7,265 nt of DNA from Sulfuricurvum sp. GTDB lineage: Bacteria > Campylobacterota > Campylobacteria > Campylobacterales > Sulfurimonadaceae. The stretch is taken from NCBI GenBank assembly GCA_030679635.1, contig JAUXSZ010000003.1, positions 1 through 7,265 on the forward strand. Reading direction: 5' to 3'. The notes under the pieces were generated by a model that did not search any database, had not been told where the DNA came from, and saw nothing but the letters and a program-made list of their open reading frames with translations. Shown in pieces: positions 5,660-7,265 of this stretch (positions within the stretch are counted from its first letter, which is position 1; every line of letters begins with the position of its first letter). A program made the position numbers and the translations under genes.

Positions 5660-7265
5660 ATAAGACATCCACATTTTCCAAACCGCTTAACTCTTCAAGC
5701 ACCTTGTTATCGACCCGTATCGCCGAATCTATGACGACATCACACAGTTTTGAGACAATGATCAGCTTGATCGCGCGACGTCCAGGGTTACGGCGGATCA
5801 GCGTATAAAGTTTCTCTAGCGGTTCAAGATTATCGCTAAGACGGATACGTAGTATAAGCGGCTCTTGTGGTGCCTCTACGATTTTTGTTTCGACTTTTTT
5901 CGCCTCTTTTTTGGCTTCGGTGAGCGTCATGATCTTCGTAACACTGATACGGGTGAACATCTCTGTATGGGTTACTTTGACCTTGAACGCGATCGGCTCA
6001 TCCTGATCCATTTTTTCGAGCTGTTCGAGTTTGTCGGAAAAAAGCATCATCTCGATATTGCCGTGAAAGTCCATCAAATTCACCAGACCGAACTGAGACC
6101 CTTTTTTCGACATCTTCACCTTGATCTCTTCAACTTTTCCGATGAAAATCGCGCTCGAACCGTCCGCGATGTTTTCCAGTTCGGATGAGAGGGTATAGTT
6201 GATCAGATCAATCTGCTCTCGGAAGTTATCGAGAGGATGGCCGGAAACGTAAAAGCCCAGAGTCTCTTTTTCAAACTCCAAAAGGCTTTTAAGTTCGTAC
6301 TCTTCCTGATGTTTTAGGCTCAGCTCAACGGTCATCACCTCGTCATCATCCCCAAAAAGGCTGAATTGCGCATCTTTTTGAAGAGAAGAACTTTTTTTCG
6401 CTGTCTCCACCATCATTTCAACCTGCTCGATCAATGCACGGCGTGAATAGCCGAAACTGTCCAATCCCCCTGCTTTGATAATGCACTCGATCACCCGTTT
6501 GTTCACTTTTTGGGGTTCAATACGGTTGATAAAATCCTGAATGTCTTTAAATTCACCCTCTGCTCTGGCATCGAGTATCGATTCGACTGCCGCTTCCCCG
6601 ACCCCCTTGATCGCCCCAAGACCGAATAGGATCTGATCCTGCCCGTCTTTATTGATGGCTGAAAATTCGAGTTGCGAATGGTTAATATCGGGAGCACCCA
6701 AAAAGATTTTCATCCGCTTGGCTTCATCGATGTATTTGACCACTTTGTCGGTATTGTCTTTTTCGCTGGTCAACAATGCCGCCATAAACTCTTGGGGATA
6801 GTAGGTTTTTAACCATGCCGTCTGAAAGGTGATCATCGCGTAGGCTGCGGAGTGGGATTTGTTGAATCCGTAGCCCGCAAATTTTTCGATCAAGTCAAAA
6901 AGTTCGGACGCTTTTTTATAGTCCAAGCTTTGCTTTGCTGCCCCTTGGCTGAACTCATCGTTGTAGGCGGAGAGGTCTTTTTTCTTACCCATCGCCCGGC
7001 GGATAATGTCCGAATACCCCAGACTAAACCCTCCGATCGTTTGAACGATCTGCATAACCTGCTCTTGATAGACGATAACCCCGTAGGTCGGTTTTAGAAT
7101 CGATTCCATAGCGGGGAAGGTGTAACTGATCGCCTGACGGCCGTGTTTACGCTCGATAAAATCATCAAGCATCCCCGACTCCATAGGACCCGGGCGATAG
7201 AGGGCCAAAACCGCAATTAAGTCTTCAAAACTGCTGGGTTTAAGCCGTCGGTTGAGATCCTGCAT
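5658..7265 (-). CDS. dnaE: DNA polymerase III alpha subunit, C-terminal part (5' end outside the window)
   Basis: DnaE is the replicative polymerase. Only the last 535 residues are here; the family is about 1,150-1,200 long, so the PHP domain and much of the palm lie beyond the right edge. The ATG at 7263-7265 aligns with an internal Met (E. coli has GMKDL there) and is not the start. Residues below count from it. Polymerase motifs are ALYRPGPMESGMLDDFIERKHG (21-42), where Asp34 probably matches the third catalytic Asp (E. coli D555), GVIVYQEQVMQI, RRAMGKKK, and FAGYGFNKSHSAAYA (129-143). The helix-hairpin-helix region is around FGLGAIKGVGEAAVESIL (214-231). QFSLF at 300-304 is a textbook QxxLF sliding-clamp site, followed by acidic residues. 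An OB fold spans about 370-445, and a tau-binding-type C-terminal domain about 467-535. Asp401 and Asp403 equivalents are outside the window. The gene leads the apeB-flgS cluster here; its promoter is not visible. Confidence 0.97.
   Translation of the reverse strand: MQDLNRRLKPSSFEDLIAVLALYRPGPMESGMLDDFIERKHGRQAISYTFPAMESILKPTYGVIVYQEQVMQIVQTIGGFSLGYSDIIRRAMGKKKDLSAYNDEFSQGAAKQSLDYKKASELFDLIEKFAGYGFNKSHSAAYAMITFQTAWLKTYYPQEFMAALLTSEKDNTDKVVKYIDEAKRMKIFLGAPDINHSQLEFSAINKDGQDQILFGLGAIKGVGEAAVESILDARAEGEFKDIQDFINRIEPQKVNKRVIECIIKAGGLDSFGYSRRALIEQVEMMVETAKKSSSLQKDAQFSLFGDDDEVMTVELSLKHQEEYELKSLLEFEKETLGFYVSGHPLDNFREQIDLINYTLSSELENIADGSSAIFIGKVEEIKVKMSKKGSQFGLVNLMDFHGNIEMMLFSDKLEQLEKMDQDEPIAFKVKVTHTEMFTRISVTKIMTLTEAKKEAKKVETKIVEAPQEPLILRIRLSDNLEPLEKLYTLIRRNPGRRAIKLIIVSKLCDVVIDSAIRVDNKVLEELSGLENVDVL

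Noticed and set aside
7035..7050. GATCGTT-TG-AACGATC inverted repeat, considered as an operator or terminator
   Set aside because: It falls inside a conserved DnaE coding stretch (QIVQTI) and has no T-run; codon choice and chance suffice.
7263..7265. ATG at the right edge as the start of dnaE
   Set aside because: It corresponds to an internal Met in the middle of the polymerase region; roughly half of the protein is missing before it.
1..7265. A new multi-gene system (defence, mobile or biosynthetic)
   Set aside because: All five genes belong to well-known housekeeping or signalling families, with no unassigned frame of convincing coding character, no repeats and no compositional break.

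Overview
The window looks like ordinary chromosome from a member of the Campylobacterota (Epsilonproteobacteria), most likely a free-living, Sulfuricurvum/Sulfurimonas-type organism. This rests on the protein character of the genes, above all a soluble FlgS-type histidine kinase whose H-box region closely resembles the Campylobacter/Helicobacter flagellar kinase as I remember it. The moderate base composition and tight gene packing fit. It is a judgement from recalled family sequences, not a database result.

Layout, left to right. (1) 2-967, plus strand: the 3' part of a GGDEF-EAL gene that enters from the left edge, with the tail of a GGDEF domain and a complete EAL domain carrying all its recognisable catalytic residues. 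(2) 968-1029: a 62-base gap with a good ribosome binding site and a pyrimidine stretch able to pair with it. (3) 1030-3438, plus strand: a full-length phosphoenolpyruvate synthase (ppsA). (4) 3425-7265, minus strand: a compact convergent cluster, transcribed from the right edge, of the C-terminal half of dnaE (DNA polymerase III alpha), an M18 aminopeptidase (apeB) and the FlgS-like kinase. dnaE and apeB are 8 bases apart, apeB and flgS share one base (TAATG), and flgS overlaps the end of ppsA tail-to-tail by 14 bp.

The genes cover central carbon metabolism (PEP from pyruvate), replication, peptide turnover and two signalling proteins (c-di-GMP turnover and flagellar control). The only strong functional linkage is the dnaE-apeB-flgS arrangement, where flagellar kinase synthesis is probably translationally coupled to a housekeeping peptidase. 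No mobile element, CRISPR array, RNA gene, broken gene or unfamiliar multi-gene system was seen. The points worth a second look are small: the ppsA leader, the overlapping 3' ends with competing hairpins, and the placement of flgS. No gene-free stretch exceeds 62 bases.
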